Below, in pieces: positions 51,701 to 60,651 of a stretch of 64,000 bases of DNA (its first letter is position 1; each line of letters begins with the position of its first letter). The position numbers were made by a program, and so were the translations under genes. Source of the DNA: Hemibagrus wyckioides (taxonomy: Eukaryota > Chordata > Actinopteri > Siluriformes > Bagridae). The notes under the pieces were generated by a model that was not told the DNA's origin, made no database searches, and worked only from the letters and a program-made list of their open reading frames with translations. The DNA lies in NCBI RefSeq assembly GCF_019097595.1, contig NC_080722.1:22545130-22609129 (forward strand), read 5' to 3'.

Positions 51701-52640
51701 CACTGCCTATATATCCTCCTGTCCTGTCTTGGCTATAAATATGTGGCAGGGCTGTTTGCACTGTGGTGAAGGTAAATTTAGCCTTTTTCTTTGTGGAGTA
51801 ATATTTTCACTTTGGAGACGATGTGATGGAGGTGTGATGATTCATACCTTCCCTGTCTGTCATGGGTGTTTCTAGGATGTGGTTTGTAAATCCCATTTAG
51901 CTTGCAGCAGCACAATCATAATTAAAAATCCTTTTAAAAAATACTCCTTTTTTCTCTTTAAGAGTGCTGTAATCATAATTAGGGCATTATCTTTAATCTT
52001 ATCTCAGTATTTTTTGTCTGTATCAGGTCTTAGAAATCATCAACAGTATCGTTGCTATGGAATTACTGTGGTTTGGAAGGTTTAGATGTTTTCTTCTGGA
52101 AAGTTTTACTGCTTTAATATTAATCACATTAATCACATAAATACATTATGCCTAAATCTGGAGTCAAATCTTAAATTACTAGTGCTATTCCTCCATGTAA
52201 ACAACACGCATGCAGCTGTTTGATTTAACACTGTGCCATTTGAATTAGCAGAAGTAACACAGAACATTTTATATTTGGAATAATTTATCTGGTGATGGAC
52301 CAGATTATTGCAAATATGTGTTTTATGCTTTTGTTTAAGCCTCTATATGTCATCCATATTCCTTTTACTGATCACCTCCACTACATTTTATGGTACATTT
52401 AACAGATATTGTGCTGCTGATGGTTAATAAAGATAGACGAGTATATGTGTGAGCGTGTGTGTGTGTGTGTGTGTGTGTGTTTGTGTGTGTGTAGGAGGGA
52501 TGTGCCCAGCTGCTAAGAGGTGTAACCGTGGCTGTGTATTCATGGTCATCCTCCACACAATGAAACTGATGTGAACAGATCCTAAATTATGATTCCTTAT
52601 TTCATTATTGTTTCCACTTTGGTATTTAACATATACCAAA

Positions 52641-52688
<48 letters not shown>

Positions 52689-53080
52689 CGCTATACTAAT
52701 GCATCACATATTATATCTCATATCAGCCTTAAATTCTTCTTTGGTTTTCCATATTATCACATCTCTTAGCACAGAGCACATGTTAATCAGCACTAAATAA
52801 GTGGTATGCTGATATGAGAATACATTTACTGCATACTTAGTATACTGTATATTGAGGAAAAGCATAAATAATATCATCACCACAAAAATCCAGTGTCAAT
52901 TAACATAACCACATCAGGATTTTATCATAAGCAGTGCAGCTCGGTGAGATTCAATGATGCAAGCTGAACTGGAGATGCAGAGAGATGAGAGAGAATGATC
53001 TGTGTGTGTGTGTGTGTGTATGATCAGAAACAGAAGCATACAGTACCTCTCCTGGTCTGCTTGATCTTAGGACTGAGCAT
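31545..53080 (-). CDS. arhgap22: Rho GTPase-activating protein 22 (PH-RhoGAP, FilGAP family)
   Basis: A Rac-directed GAP involved in actin remodelling and endothelial/melanoma cell shape, close to ARHGAP24 and ARHGAP25. Minus-strand coding exons: 53080-53047 ([11 protein letters not shown]), 48230-48031, 42691-42604, 35975-35847, 34069-33862, 33497-33365, 33229-33156, 33064-32943, 32814-31917 and 31767-31545 (stop 31547-31545). Together they make 2109 nt, 702 residues, all in phase; human ARHGAP22 is of almost equal length. The PH domain (about 38-147) has [17 protein letters not shown] and [14 protein letters not shown]. The RhoGAP domain (about 160-345) has the arginine finger Arg195 in EGLFRMPG and [15 protein letters not shown]. 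The 898-nt exon encodes a Ser-rich linker with the family signature [15 protein letters not shown]. The C-terminus is a coiled coil ([16 protein letters not shown]) ending [11 protein letters not shown]. Residue QFDC|NTDVHTV at one junction is Ser in mammals, a small uncertainty at that splice. Confidence 0.97.
34195..34443 (-). other. Cys-rich open frame of unknown status inside arhgap22 intron 4
   Basis: An open minus-strand frame of 82 codons lies between in-frame stops. It contains [20 protein letters not shown] followed by [13 protein letters not shown] and GLDFTC, eight cysteines in all including one near the start. There is no ATG until a Met 22 residues in (MFKKIKKM). A CTAG acceptor-like site precedes the region. 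A second overlapping frame opens at ATGAGCACCATGCG ([13 protein letters not shown]) and stops after 27 codons. I do not recognise a family. It could be an exon of an embedded small gene, a pseudogene, or chance. Confidence 0.2.
35085..35700 (+). mobile_element. Heavily degraded Tc1-like copy (family 'GGCATAACATTATG')
   Basis: GCCAAATTATGACAGCATCT, CAAAACAGCAGG, TAGTCCAAGGAAGGACAACC, AACCAGCAACAGGGTAATGG, then GAAAACCTTTGGTCCTGGCA and CATACCACCTACTTAAAACA line up in order with the transposase region of 24160-24770 and its 5' half at 9820-9980. Termini are not clear. It is an old copy in arhgap22 intron 4. Confidence 0.6.
36402..36496 (+). repeat. Compound (TATC)n-(TGTC)n microsatellite
   Basis: About 16 TATC/ATCT units pass directly into about 7 GTCT units, a typical fish tetranucleotide tract in arhgap22 intron 3. 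Confidence 0.95.
36650..37146 (-). mobile_element. Tc1-like internally deleted element, inverse orientation to the 9673 copy
   Basis: CCCTTTTTGCTGCCAAAACA, CTATCAGAACCAGCATTAAC, GGACCACTTTTGATAGATAC and TCACAATTTGGCCCTTCGTC are the reverse complement of the phrases at 9820-10160, with the same internal deletion joint. The right end GTCAGTGGTCATAAAGTTAT is a mutated terminal repeat. The copy at 9673 and this one thus derive from one non-autonomous lineage. Confidence 0.75.
37310..37500 (+). repeat. Degraded dispersed repeat ('ggagcctatccc' family, probable)
   Basis: CCTGGATAGGATGCCAGTTT, ATTGCAGGCACC, CATACACACAATCA and GGGAAGAAACCAGAGAAAAT occur in family order. It is strongly diverged. Confidence 0.4.
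38140..38300 (+). repeat. Dispersed repeat ('ggagcctatccc' family), partial
   Basis: ATCCTGGACAAAGTTCCAAC, CCATCACAGGGAACATTTGC, CACACTCATTCACATACCAT and GATGCCAATCAGTCTACAAT are family phrases in order. Confidence 0.55.
38746..38880 (+). repeat. Three tandem 45-bp units within repeat R2 copy A
   Basis: Units 38746-38790, 38791-38835 and 38836-38880 each begin TGATACAACCGCCACCAAAC and end ATGATCTCAAGACAT. Units 2 and 3 are identical; unit 1 differs at two positions. Copy B has only one diverged equivalent (around 40765-40818), so this is a local expansion. Confidence 0.95.
39699..39762 (+). repeat. (TA)n microsatellite
   Basis: About 31 TA units inside repeat R2 copy A. Confidence 0.95.
40180..40689 (+). 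repeat. Repeat R2, partial copy C between A and B
   Basis: AGGATTATGTTAAGCATTGA, GTCTCGGTCATAGCGCCACC, GTCA(A/G)GACATGGCTGATGTGA and AACATAATAGA match the middle of copies A and B. A section unique to this copy follows (GGCTGGTCACCGGGCGTGGC, CAGCGCCCCCTGGAACTTTG), which looks like a further part of the full element missing from A and B. Confidence 0.7.
40690..42050 (+). repeat. Long dispersed repeat 'R2', copy B
   Basis: Collinear with copy A (see there). Distinctive parts: a (TC)n-(TA)n tract at about 41687-41722 in place of A's long TA run, and the end at GCTTGCAGCTATATTTA without the GGGCCCGAACAC tail. Confidence 0.8.
42241..42316 (+). repeat. 19-bp minisatellite, four units
   Basis: Four consecutive 19-mers of the form GGACAAACTTCCCCTGGCT, each with 2-4 differences. 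Confidence 0.9.
42317..42545 (+). mobile_element. LINE 3' end fragment (L2/Rex-like), degenerate
   Basis: TTGAAAACAGCTAAAGACCT followed by ACCTTTTCGCCAAATACTTA corresponds to the LKxxLKTHLF tail typical of L2-type ORF2 ends. CTTTAAAGCACTCTGGATA is the usual 3' UTR phrase. It lies directly upstream (plus sense) of arhgap22 exon 42604-42691. Confidence 0.5.
42692..46059. other. arhgap22 intron 2, distal half; mostly unassigned
   Basis: 43290-43440 has ATTTACACATTTGTCTAAAG and GGATCTTGCTCAAAGGCCCA, a degraded fish repeat. The rest, including 44640-45900, shows low coding potential and old-looking sequence, and no exon of arhgap22 or another gene was found. Confidence 0.5.
46060..46310 (+). repeat. 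Dispersed fish repeat ('ggttgccacagtggatcat' family)
   Basis: TTTCAGCTGCTCCC, GGGTTGCCACAGTGGATCAT, TTGATTTGGCACAGGTTTTA, CAGATGCCCTGCCTGACACA, GGCTGGGTTAGCGCCCTGCC, AATTGAACCTGAGCCGTGGC and ACCACCAGGAGG are the hallmark phrases of a very common teleost repeat. I do not assign its class. Confidence 0.75.
46450..46690 (+). repeat. Dispersed repeat ('ggagcctatccc' family), 3' part
   Basis: ACACTCATACACCCATGCAT, GTCTTTGGACTGGGAAGAAT, TACCCAGAGGAAAGCCCCAA, CATGTGGAGAACA and GTGCTAACTACTAAGCCCCC are in family order. Confidence 0.65.
46691..48030. other. arhgap22 intron 2, proximal part; nothing recognised
   Basis: Short overlapping frames near 47086-47346 have no conserved domain. No splice-flanked coding exon was seen before the exon end at 48031. 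Confidence 0.45.
48540..48905 (-). mobile_element. Degraded Tc1-like internally deleted element
   Basis: GCCAGCATTAACTTTTTCAG, CTGTGGGATCAGACCAGATG, TGAGCTTTGGGCACTTATGA, CCTGTTGCTCACCATTCACC and TTTTCCTGCTTCCAACAAAT align with the copy at 36650-37146. Termini are lost. Confidence 0.6.
48906..51230. other. arhgap22 intron 1, proximal part; nothing gene-like
   Basis: 50268-50299 is a (TG)n tract. The remainder is AT-rich and shows no conserved exon. No alternative first exon of arhgap22 could be supported. Confidence 0.5.
51231..51760 (-). mobile_element. Tc1-like element, 3' half, with transposase remnant
   Basis: The end ACAACATTATGACCACCTGC at 51231 is a terminal repeat variant. On the minus strand 51703-51416 reads [52 protein letters not shown], covering the second and third catalytic acidic residues, in one open stretch. 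The 5' half of the element is missing and its boundary is uncertain. Confidence 0.8.
52455..52492 (+). repeat. (GT)n microsatellite
   Basis: About 18 GT units with one TT interruption. Confidence 0.95.
52642..52687 (+). repeat. (TA)n microsatellite
   Basis: About 22 TA units in arhgap22 intron 1. Confidence 0.95.
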
Positions 53081-53135
53081 AGCCGTCATCACTGCAGCCC
53101 TCAAACCCTGCTCAGCATATTATTCCTCCAGCTCC

Positions 53136-53169
<34 letters not shown>

Positions 53170-53300
53170 TTTCTCCTCTCCTCCTCTTCCTGCTCTGCCG
53201 CAGCTCCCTCTTCTTCTTCAGCCGGTTTTCTGTCTTCTATCGCAGCACTGTCGTTTTCCTGCTGACCTCATAGTGAGTCGGGGGAGGGATTCCTCACACA
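53081..53300 (-). promoter_or_regulatory. arhgap22: arhgap22 5' UTR / promoter-proximal region with GA-rich tract
   Basis: Upstream of the ATG at 53080 on the minus strand lies a GA-rich run (53133-53170 as CT on the plus strand), then GAAGAAGAGGGAGCTGCGGC and a CpG-containing stretch to about 53300. No TATA box was identified. The start context is ACGGCTATGC. The transcription start is not determined. Confidence 0.4.
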
Positions 53301-53390
53301 CGCTTACACGCACGCTTACACACACCCTCATAAGTACTCTACACCCACCCTTCAGTGTATTATTCATCCGCCCTCTCTTCACTGACCATT

Positions 53391-53393
<3 letters not shown>

Positions 53394-53424
<31 letters not shown>
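53394..53424 (+). repeat. (GT)n microsatellite upstream of arhgap22
   Basis: About 15 GT units, roughly 0.3 kb upstream of the arhgap22 start. Confidence 0.95.
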
Positions 53425-53427
<3 letters not shown>

Positions 53428-55084
53428 TGTGAACGCATGGTATTACGACAATAGGCTTGACGTTTAATTGGCCACAGGCTTGTGAGCTTAGCTTGCTTTG
53501 CTTTGCTCTCTAGGGATCTCCTCTTGTTCGTCCCTTTTTTTCTCTTCAGCTCCAGCTCTCTCTATCAATTTTGTCCCTTTTTTCCTACCTCTTCTCTCCC
53601 TTCACATCAAATCTCCACTTCCCTTTTCTCCTCCCTCACTGAATCACAGATTCATCATGTAGGCAAAGACTCATGGAAACCTCACCTTTTACACCTTCTT
53701 TTTTATTATTATTATTATTTCTAAACATTTCAGAAGACCACCTATAGGGTAGTAGCATAATAGCCCTTGCTCTGCTGGTGCAATTGAATCAGCCCTATGG
53801 AGAACAGCTGCTCCTCTTATAGGCCATGTGGGGGAGGAGGCCACTGAAATGAGAGAGCAATCATGGTTCCTTCAGCACTTGCACCTCTGTCAGCTGCTGT
53901 GTTTCTCTTCATATAATAATCCACAATTTTAGAGCAAAAAATTCTAGACATTAAAAATATATATATTTACCATATTATGTCTAACCACTTTGAGTTAAGA
54001 TGTCATACTACAATGGTACATTATTTATTATGGTACGTTGCAGTTCTGGACATAGCCACAGGTAGTGCCTAGTTGCCATGGTAACCTGGAAAGATTGGAA
54101 GCGCTACTGAATGTTAAGTTATTCAACATCATGCAATTAAAGCTGTATAACCCACGTGTACATCCAACCAGTTCTTACACCAACCTCTCTTTTTTTCTCA
54201 GTTTGAAGTAAAACAAAGTGTGACATGTTACTAAGAAACTGTAAGTCATCTGTTCTAAGACTGTCAATGATTGAATGTTTTTGCTAAAAAAAATAATTCT
54301 TTCTATTTCTATAAAAATTCTTTCTATTTCTATATCATTAAGCTTAGATTATATGGTACGCTTTAAAGTGTACTTCACCGTTTTCTGTTCTATTGTGTTA
54401 CAAAAATGATCAAAAGAAACAATAAATAATTTGATATACTCTTTATATCTCTGTTACTAGTATTTGTTAGAGTTTGTGTTTTGGAGGTAGCTATAGAGGT
54501 TTAAATGTGTTACAAGGCTGACATCCTGCCCAGGGTGTACCTGTCCTTGTGCCCCAAGTGTCCTAGGTTAGGATCCAGGCTCCCCATGACCCAGTAGGAT
54601 AAGTTGTGTATATTAGGGATGTGAATTGGCTATAACAGCAGACGATCACATCAGGTTCTACTCCTTTTAGCCAAGAACAGGAATCAGAGGATACAATGTG
54701 TTGGGATTCACCTTATCTGGACAGCTGGAGATTTGCCCATGACCTGTTCTGAATAGCTAAGATTGGGTGAAGACTAATAGCTAAGTGTGGGGATAATGAT
54801 CACAGAATTTTATATGAGATCCCAGATTCTTTGTCAGAATTCTTGCAAATTAGATGGGAGATTGGTGTGAGTATGTACGTTCGGGAATAAATAATTGTAC
54901 TCGCACTGATTTGCACCTTGTAGTCAGTGAGATCAGTAAGGGAAAGGAGAAGAGGTAGCAGATCAATGGTGCTTTAGTCATAATGCTGATTAGTTCAACA
55001 GTATGAATGCTGAATTACAGTCTGGCATTCACAGCATACCAGGCCTATTTTTTATTTATTTATTTTATTTATTTTACTCTCTCG

Positions 55085-55136
<52 letters not shown>

Positions 55137-55690
55137 TCCTGATGGTGTTACACCTCAGTGTAGCAGGTGGGGACTAGGCTCCTATAATGAAGGGATCACT
55201 GCTGATTATGTGTGTATGTGGCTGTGAGGAAGTGACACCAAAATATGGTGTGCAGAATATTTTTGTTAGTTTTACATTCTTTTTTCTTCTCCCTTCCTAA
55301 ATACAAACCTCATATGTGTTTGACTAAGCAGCAAAAGGATGTTGTTACAAAGAGCATTTTGCTTAAAATGACCTTAATGTATTTAAAAAAGCACCCTTAT
55401 TGAGCCTTATATTAGTTACAAAGTTTACATTTAATTTAATTTACTTTTAATTGTGTTATGGAACATCCATGAAACAGCTTAGTTCCTGTTATAATTTTTA
55501 AGTTAAACAGTCATTAAAAAAACAGCTAGTTCTTCTTAATGTTAGCAAAAGAAATAATACATTCCAGCACACCACAGAACAAAACATCCTTTCTCTTCAA
55601 GACTTTCCACTTGTTAAAATTATTTCCAAGTTTACCTCAGACTGTTAAGACAAAGTCAGAGAGACTGGAGACTCCATCAAAAAATGTAAA
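53425..55690. other. arhgap22-lrrc18 intergenic region
   Basis: It holds a pyrimidine-rich stretch (53500-53640), a short minus-orientation dispersed repeat at 54520-54605 (CAGGGTGTACCTGTCCTTGT, GGATCCAGGCTCCCCATGAC), T/A-rich DNA and a (CA)n run at 55100-55130. In mammals the large WDFY4 gene begins in this interval. No BEACH, PH or WD-repeat coding exon is recognisable here. Confidence 0.55.
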
Positions 55691-55701
55691 ATGAACATCT
55701 C

Positions 55702-55707
55702 TTTATT
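55702..55707 (-). terminator. lrrc18: Candidate lrrc18 poly(A) signal (AATAAA on minus strand)
   Basis: TTTATT on the plus strand lies about 0.22 kb past the lrrc18 stop. A second AATAAA is at 55801-55806. Confidence 0.4.
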
Positions 55708-55930
55708 GAAGGTTTTAACTTATCACTGGTGTTTTCTTTTTATAATCCTTTTACTGCTAATCCTGCATTATATGGATATTTTTCTTGCTTTTATCATAAT
55801 TTTATTTTCTGACCAGTCAATGCTCTTGTATAATAATGATTTTGTTATCATTTCATTAATATTTAGTATGCATTTTTGTTCTTCACATACTGTAAATCAG
55901 AGCACATTTTTTCTGGTTCACTCATTGCCT

Positions 55931-56698
55931 TCATCTGCACATTGCTTCATTGCCCAGCTCTGTGGAATTAGTCATAATTAAGCCAGCAATGATGGTTTTT
56001 CTCTGTACAGAGCTTCCACTAAGCCTTCTGTCCAGCCTGTCTCTCTCTTCTTTACACTTTGTAAGGCATTCATTACAAAGGCAATCTTTCCTAACCAAAT
56101 AGAGGCACTCTACCCTTTGAATAGGGTCCAGTTTTGGTGGATTGTCTACAGGTAGAGGGTTGCACTTGACATTGAGCATGTGAAGGTTGGGCAAATTCTG
56201 GAGCCACAGTGGGATTTGTGTCAAAAGGTTGTTGAAGAGCCAAAGCTCGCCCAGCTCCTTCAGTCCTGCAATAAAAGATGGAACCGTCTCGATGTGGTTC
56301 ATGCCAAGGTTAAGTTTCTTAAGGTTCCTAAGAAGGCCGAGTGTATGTGGGATCCCGTAGGTGGTTAGCATGTTGTTGCACATGTTAAGGTTCTGGAGCT
56401 TCTGCAGGTTACCGATAGACTCTGGAAGCTGCTCCAATTGGTTGCTATGCAAGTCTAGCAAGCGGACATTGACAAACTTATTGATTGAGTCTGGAATCTT
56501 CTTCAGCATGTTGCGGCTCAGGTCCAGTTCATCAACATCACATAGTTTCAGAATGCACTTAGGGAATGTGGTCATCTCCATGTTGCTGAGGTCTAAACGG
56601 CGCTTGCCATCTATCGTCAGCTTAACTGCGTTCTTGGCCATCGTAAGCGTGATTTTTCGACCTTTGGGGTCATTTGATTTCTTTTTACCCTTCGCCAT
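55931..56698 (-). CDS. lrrc18: Leucine-rich repeat-containing protein 18
   Basis: A small LRR protein, testis-enriched in mammals, with a proposed role in spermatogenesis; its molecular function is not known. It is a single coding exon from ATG at 56698 to the stop at 55931, 255 residues (about 260 in mammals). The start MAKGKKKSNDPKGRKITL is a basic leader, followed by VKLTIDGKRRLDLSNMEMTT. About six LRRs follow between residues 37 and 190 (LDLSRNMLKKIP, LDLHSNQLEQLP, LNMCNNMLTT, LNLGMNHIETVP, LWLFNNLLTQIP, LNVKCNPLP), then a Cys/basic C-terminal tail (CLCNECLTKCKEERDRLDR). An acceptor-like TTTCCTAAG lies 5 nt before the ATG, which supports this start over the in-frame upstream Met codons. 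In mammals the gene sits antisense inside WDFY4. Confidence 0.95.
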   Translation of the reverse strand: MAKGKKKSNDPKGRKITLTMAKNAVKLTIDGKRRLDLSNMEMTTFPKCILKLCDVDELDLSRNMLKKIPDSINKFVNVRLLDLHSNQLEQLPESIGNLQKLQNLNMCNNMLTTYGIPHTLGLLRNLKKLNLGMNHIETVPSFIAGLKELGELWLFNNLLTQIPLWLQNLPNLHMLNVKCNPLPVDNPPKLDPIQRVECLYLVRKDCLCNECLTKCKEERDRLDRRLSGSSVQRKTIIAGLIMTNSTELGNEAMCR

Positions 56699-57889
56699 TT
56701 CACTTAGGAAACAGAAATAGACAATCAAGTGAGTGGTTATGTTGTATATTTTATATGCAGTCACCATACACTTTATTAGGAACACATTTACACTTTACAT
56801 TCATGCAGTTATCTAATTAGCCAATCATGTCACAGCAGAACAATGCATATATGTTTATTTTCTAACCAATATTTATATACATATACTTACATATACATAG
56901 TTTATTGACTGTTTTTGACTGCAAATTATATAATGAAACAGAATTGTTAAATAAATTTTCTTCTATAATATTTTTTTGGCCAATTAAAGTTTGAGATAAT
57001 TGTTGTCACCTTGGAAATCACTTTGACTAGTGCTGTACAAAATCTAGGTAATTAGCTGACATCCATCAGTCACTGTCTTTGAGCATCTCAGTGTAAATGC
57101 CCCAGGATTAATCTATGCAAATTGAAAATTTGTTCACTTTAATTCTTAAAATATGTAGAAAATACAAACTTGTGATGATTTTACTTATGTAAAAACAATG
57201 TTGCAGAAATTTTAATTCAATTAATTCATTCATTTAATGTTTCATTTTATAAATCTGATATCTTTACCTTGATTTTGCTGTGCAGAACATTTTTTTTTTT
57301 AATTTTCTTTTTTATTAATTATTTCCAGGTGATTTTCAATCAATATATGGTTTACTTTTAAGTAAATTACTCTAATTCATCTAGCTAGTGCACAAGAAGG
57401 ATCTTTAAATTGTCTTAGTTTATATATACAGATGTGTGACAAATTAAAGGAAAATTAAGTAAGCATAAAGTGTGAGGTGTTAAGCCACCCCAAGTTGCCA
57501 GAGCAGCCTCGACGCTTCTTGGCACAGACTGTTCTCTGGAATTGAACTAAAGAGATGAACACCATTCTTTCGAAAGATATTTCCTTAGTTTGTGCTTTAA
57601 TGATGGTGGAAGGCAAAATCTAACTTATTGTTTATATCTTGTGATTATGACGCTTATAGCTCCTGATTTATTACTTTTTTTCCTGCTGCATAATAATCTG
57701 CATGTATTTTGTAAAAGCACTATACAAATAGAATTGAATTGAGATGTTTTATATAAAAAAAGGCGATCAGTCTGATTAAGTCTGTTTTGATTTGCAGTGA
57801 TCTTTCACTTTAATGCGACAAATGGATGTAGATCATGGCAGCAAAAAACAACAACAACAAAATTGAAAACCAACCTGTGGGCTTTTTAC
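56699..57889. other. lrrc18 5' intron (predicted), no other feature
   Basis: AT-rich DNA with many TA-rich words and no conserved exon. It extends to the predicted noncoding exon near 58914. Confidence 0.5.
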
Positions 57890-58175
57890 TCTGTTTTTTC
57901 CTTGAACTGGTGAAAGTGGAAGCACAGGATTCTCTTTTTAAACTTCTACCAGCAAAAACACAAATGTAATTAATTTCTACGACAGCTTATATTTGATGCA
58001 TATGAATCAAAGAGGGCTTTGGCTGAATGTATGATGAAATCACACAATGCTTCTTGGCCTAAGTCTATGGAATAATTTGTAGTCATTTTTAAAAATGTTA
58101 AGCTCCTCAGAATATTCTGGGGTGCTTAAGATTAAGCTAATTTCTACAATCAAAATCATGGAGGGACTGACATAC
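57890..58175 (-). repeat. Unassigned dispersed repeat 'R1', copy 3, inverted
   Basis: GGAAGCACAGGATTCTCTTT, GAGGGCTTTGGCTGAATGTA, ATGATGAAATCACACAATGC, TCTTGGCCTAAGTCTA and AATCATGGAGGGACTG are the reverse complement order of the copies at 13300 and 28190. Confidence 0.65.
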
Positions 58176-58402
58176 CTTTGTTTATTCATTCATTTGTTAG
58201 GTGTCTCTTTGTACTTAAATTTACTGCACTTGGAGTAAAAATGAATTGACCTTTTGGTAAACTGTAATAAATTGTCAGCATATTACTTTACTTTAACACT
58301 TTTTGAAGTGTTTATTCTCCATATACCATAGCAGGTTTTATCCATTACATTTTCTTATTAATCTAAAAATATCGCAAGATACTTTTTAAGCAGTTTGTAG
58401 TT

Positions 58403-58547
58403 TCATTCATTCATTCATTCATTGTCTATACCCGCTTATTCCTAGGATTCCTAGGGTCACGGGGGTCTGCTGGAGCCTATCCCAGCGCACATAGGGCGAA
58501 AGGCAGGGGTACACCCTGGACAGGTCACCAGTCCATCGCAGGGGTTT
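58403..58547 (+). repeat. Dispersed fish repeat ('cattcattcattgtctatacccgctta' family)
   Basis: CATTCATTCATTCATTGTCT, ATACCCGCTTATTCCTAGG, GGGTCACGGGGGTCTGCTGG, AGCCTATCCCAGCGCACATA, GGGGTACACCCTGGACAGGT and CACCAGTCCATCGCAGGG are the standard phrases of this common fish repeat. The copy is well preserved, probably young. Confidence 0.8.
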
Positions 58548-58913
58548 GTAGTTTCATTTAATGTTAAATGTTGGTTAATAATCCAAGCTAAGTTTCTGTG
58601 CAGCTTGCTGTGAATGAGCTGTTACTATAGAGACAGTAATGTATTAGAGCAAGCCTTACAGCCAAACTACTGTCAGAGCTGCTTTGGGCCAACCTGAGAA
58701 TTCAGTTTGAGAATTAAACAACTTTTTGGTTGTTAACAACATAGAAGTGTTGTTACTTGTTAACAATCAACTTAGAGGCTATAATATTTGGTACAGATGG
58801 AAAAAGGACTTTGAAAACATTGTTAAACCACCAAACTAACTCCTTAAAGCATTTCAATTTCAAGTCTTAACTTAAAGCAAAAAAACATGTTTATTCAAAT
58901 TGAGCATTCTTAC

Positions 58914-59040
58914 CTGCTGGCCAGACTTTATCTTGATAGCTTTCACATCTCTAGCTCAGAGAACGTCTTTAAAGCTCTTCCTCTACTCTTGACACTTCTT
59001 CCATATGAATTATTCAAAATCCTGTCTCAGTAGCCTGTAA
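58914..59040 (-). other. lrrc18: Predicted 5' noncoding exon of lrrc18
   Basis: On the minus strand TCTGGCCAGCAG is followed by a strong donor GTAAGAATG (at 58913). The start of the exon is not defined. It pairs well with the acceptor just before the lrrc18 ATG. Confidence 0.4.
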
Positions 59041-59434
59041 ATAAAAACGATTTGCTTGCTTCTCCCTTTCCCAAGAAGTTCTGAACAGTGCTCTGGCATT
59101 ATTTAAGCTGGCTGTGTTTTCTATTGTAACCAGGCAACTGAAAGAAGCTGGTTCTATTGTTCTTTGCTTTGTTGGAGGAGTTGTTCTGAAACTATGCTGG
59201 ATTGTAGTACTAATACTGCTCTAGAAATAATGACATACAGGAAACATTATTATTCTCCTACTTTTGTAATATGTTAAGGGATTGATGTATTGTTTGTATT
59301 ATTTATGAATGTTTTTTTTTATACTATATCAATTTGAAACTTGAATTGAAATAACAGATATGAAAAAAGACAATTAAAATGCCTAATTTAGAATAGAAGG
59401 TGAAAGCTTTCATTACTATTATTATTATCATCCA
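59041..59434. other. Upstream flank of lrrc18; nothing recognised
   Basis: AT-rich; any lrrc18 promoter would lie here, but no core element stands out. Confidence 0.4.
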
Positions 59435-59740
59435 CCCATCTATTTTCTGTGTCACTTATCCTACACAAGGTTGAGGGGAACCTGGAGTCTGTCCCAAGAG
59501 ACTTAGGACACAAAGTATGGGACACCCTGATGGGGTGCCAAACCATCTCAGGGCACATTCATATATTATAGACAATTTAGAGATGCCATTCAACCTACAG
59601 TGCAAGTCTTTTGAGTGGGGGAGGAATTCAGAGTACACAGAGGAAAACCCAGAGAACAACTCGTGTAGACATGGGAATCAAAGCCCTCAACCCTGAAGGT
59701 ACAATGCAAACCTGCTAACCATCTTACCCACTGAACCCAC
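59435..59740 (+). repeat. Dispersed repeat ('ggagcctatccc' family), near full-length
   Basis: CACCCATCTATTTTCTGTGT, CACTTATCCTACACAAGGTT, GGGGAACCTGGAGTCTGTCC, GGGACACCCTGATGGGGTGC, TTTAGAGATGCCATTCAACC, GTGGGGGAGGAATTCAGAGT and TGCTAACCATCTTACCCACT run in full order. This is the most complete copy in the window. Confidence 0.75.
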
Positions 59741-59756
59741 CATGCATCTTCTGCAT

Positions 59757-59800
59757 CACCATCATCATCATCATCATCTTCTTCTTCTTCTTCTTCTCTT
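59757..59800 (+). repeat. (ATC)n-(TTC)n trinucleotide tract
   Basis: About six ATC units followed by about eight TTC units. Confidence 0.9.
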
Positions 59801-60350
59801 CTTATTGGATTGTATTAGAAGACCAATACAAAGTATGGACCAGTGAAAAAAATGGACGAATCCACAGTCACCAATTACTTATACACCTAAAGGAATTACT
59901 AAAATCAAACATTTGAAAAGTTTTAGGGTCCCATCAATCCTAGTACTGGTGATCCCAATATATCACTTACTAATACTTTGTTGTACTGTGGTTGCTTGCA
60001 TGTGAAAGGTGATCTGGATCTCTTGGGAGTCCATTTCACCCTCAGTCTTGCTCTCAGGTTTGTGTGTCACTGGAGTTGGACAATCTGGTTTCTTCTTTCT
60101 GCCACTGAGGAATCCATTACAAAGTCTCCTTGTTTTCGCCATTTTGTGTCTCTTATCTCCTCTGGTCTAAACAACTCAGATGGAAAACTTGACAATAAAT
60201 AAGTAAATGGGACATTGTTTGGGGCTGTGGAACTGAATCAAGCAGATTCACTTATATTAATAAATATGTACTAAAGTAGGACTAAAAAGTAAAATACATA
60301 ACCTATTTTGAGACAAATAAAAAACCAAAAGGTTCTTTCCATTTCACAAA

Positions 60351-60651
60351 TGTCATGGGCATGCCGGCTTCCGCTGCGCTTCCACGTTCCCAATCGCCAG
60401 ACTTCTGATTATACCACCTGCAACCAATCTAGCCGACACCTATTTAATGCCCTCACTCGCCAGTGGCAGAGGCGAGTATTGTTACTGTTTAAGTGGAACG
60501 AGTGACTTGCCTTACTTATTCCGTTTGTCCTGCATTACCTGCCCCTTTTGACACTTGTTCCCGATTGCGTTGGCATATCCTATGTTTATCATCTTTTCTA
60601 GTAAAGCCTTTGTGTTTTCACCCCCAGCTCTCTCTTGTGGTGATTGTGACA
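60351..60651 (+). mobile_element. Solo LTR of an LTR retrotransposon (301 bp) with 5-bp target duplication
   Basis: The segment begins TGTCATGGGC and ends TTGTGACA, with TG...CA edges and a TGTCA/TGACA inverted end. It is flanked by the identical 5-mer ACAAA at 60346-60350 and 60652-60656. Inside it has a higher GC content than its surroundings, a TATTTAA box-like site near 60440 and an AGTAAAG poly(A)-like site near 60600. A 5-bp duplication and this end sequence fit Ty3/gypsy-type elements. No internal region (gag/pol) is present, so the element was lost by LTR-LTR recombination. Confidence 0.8.
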
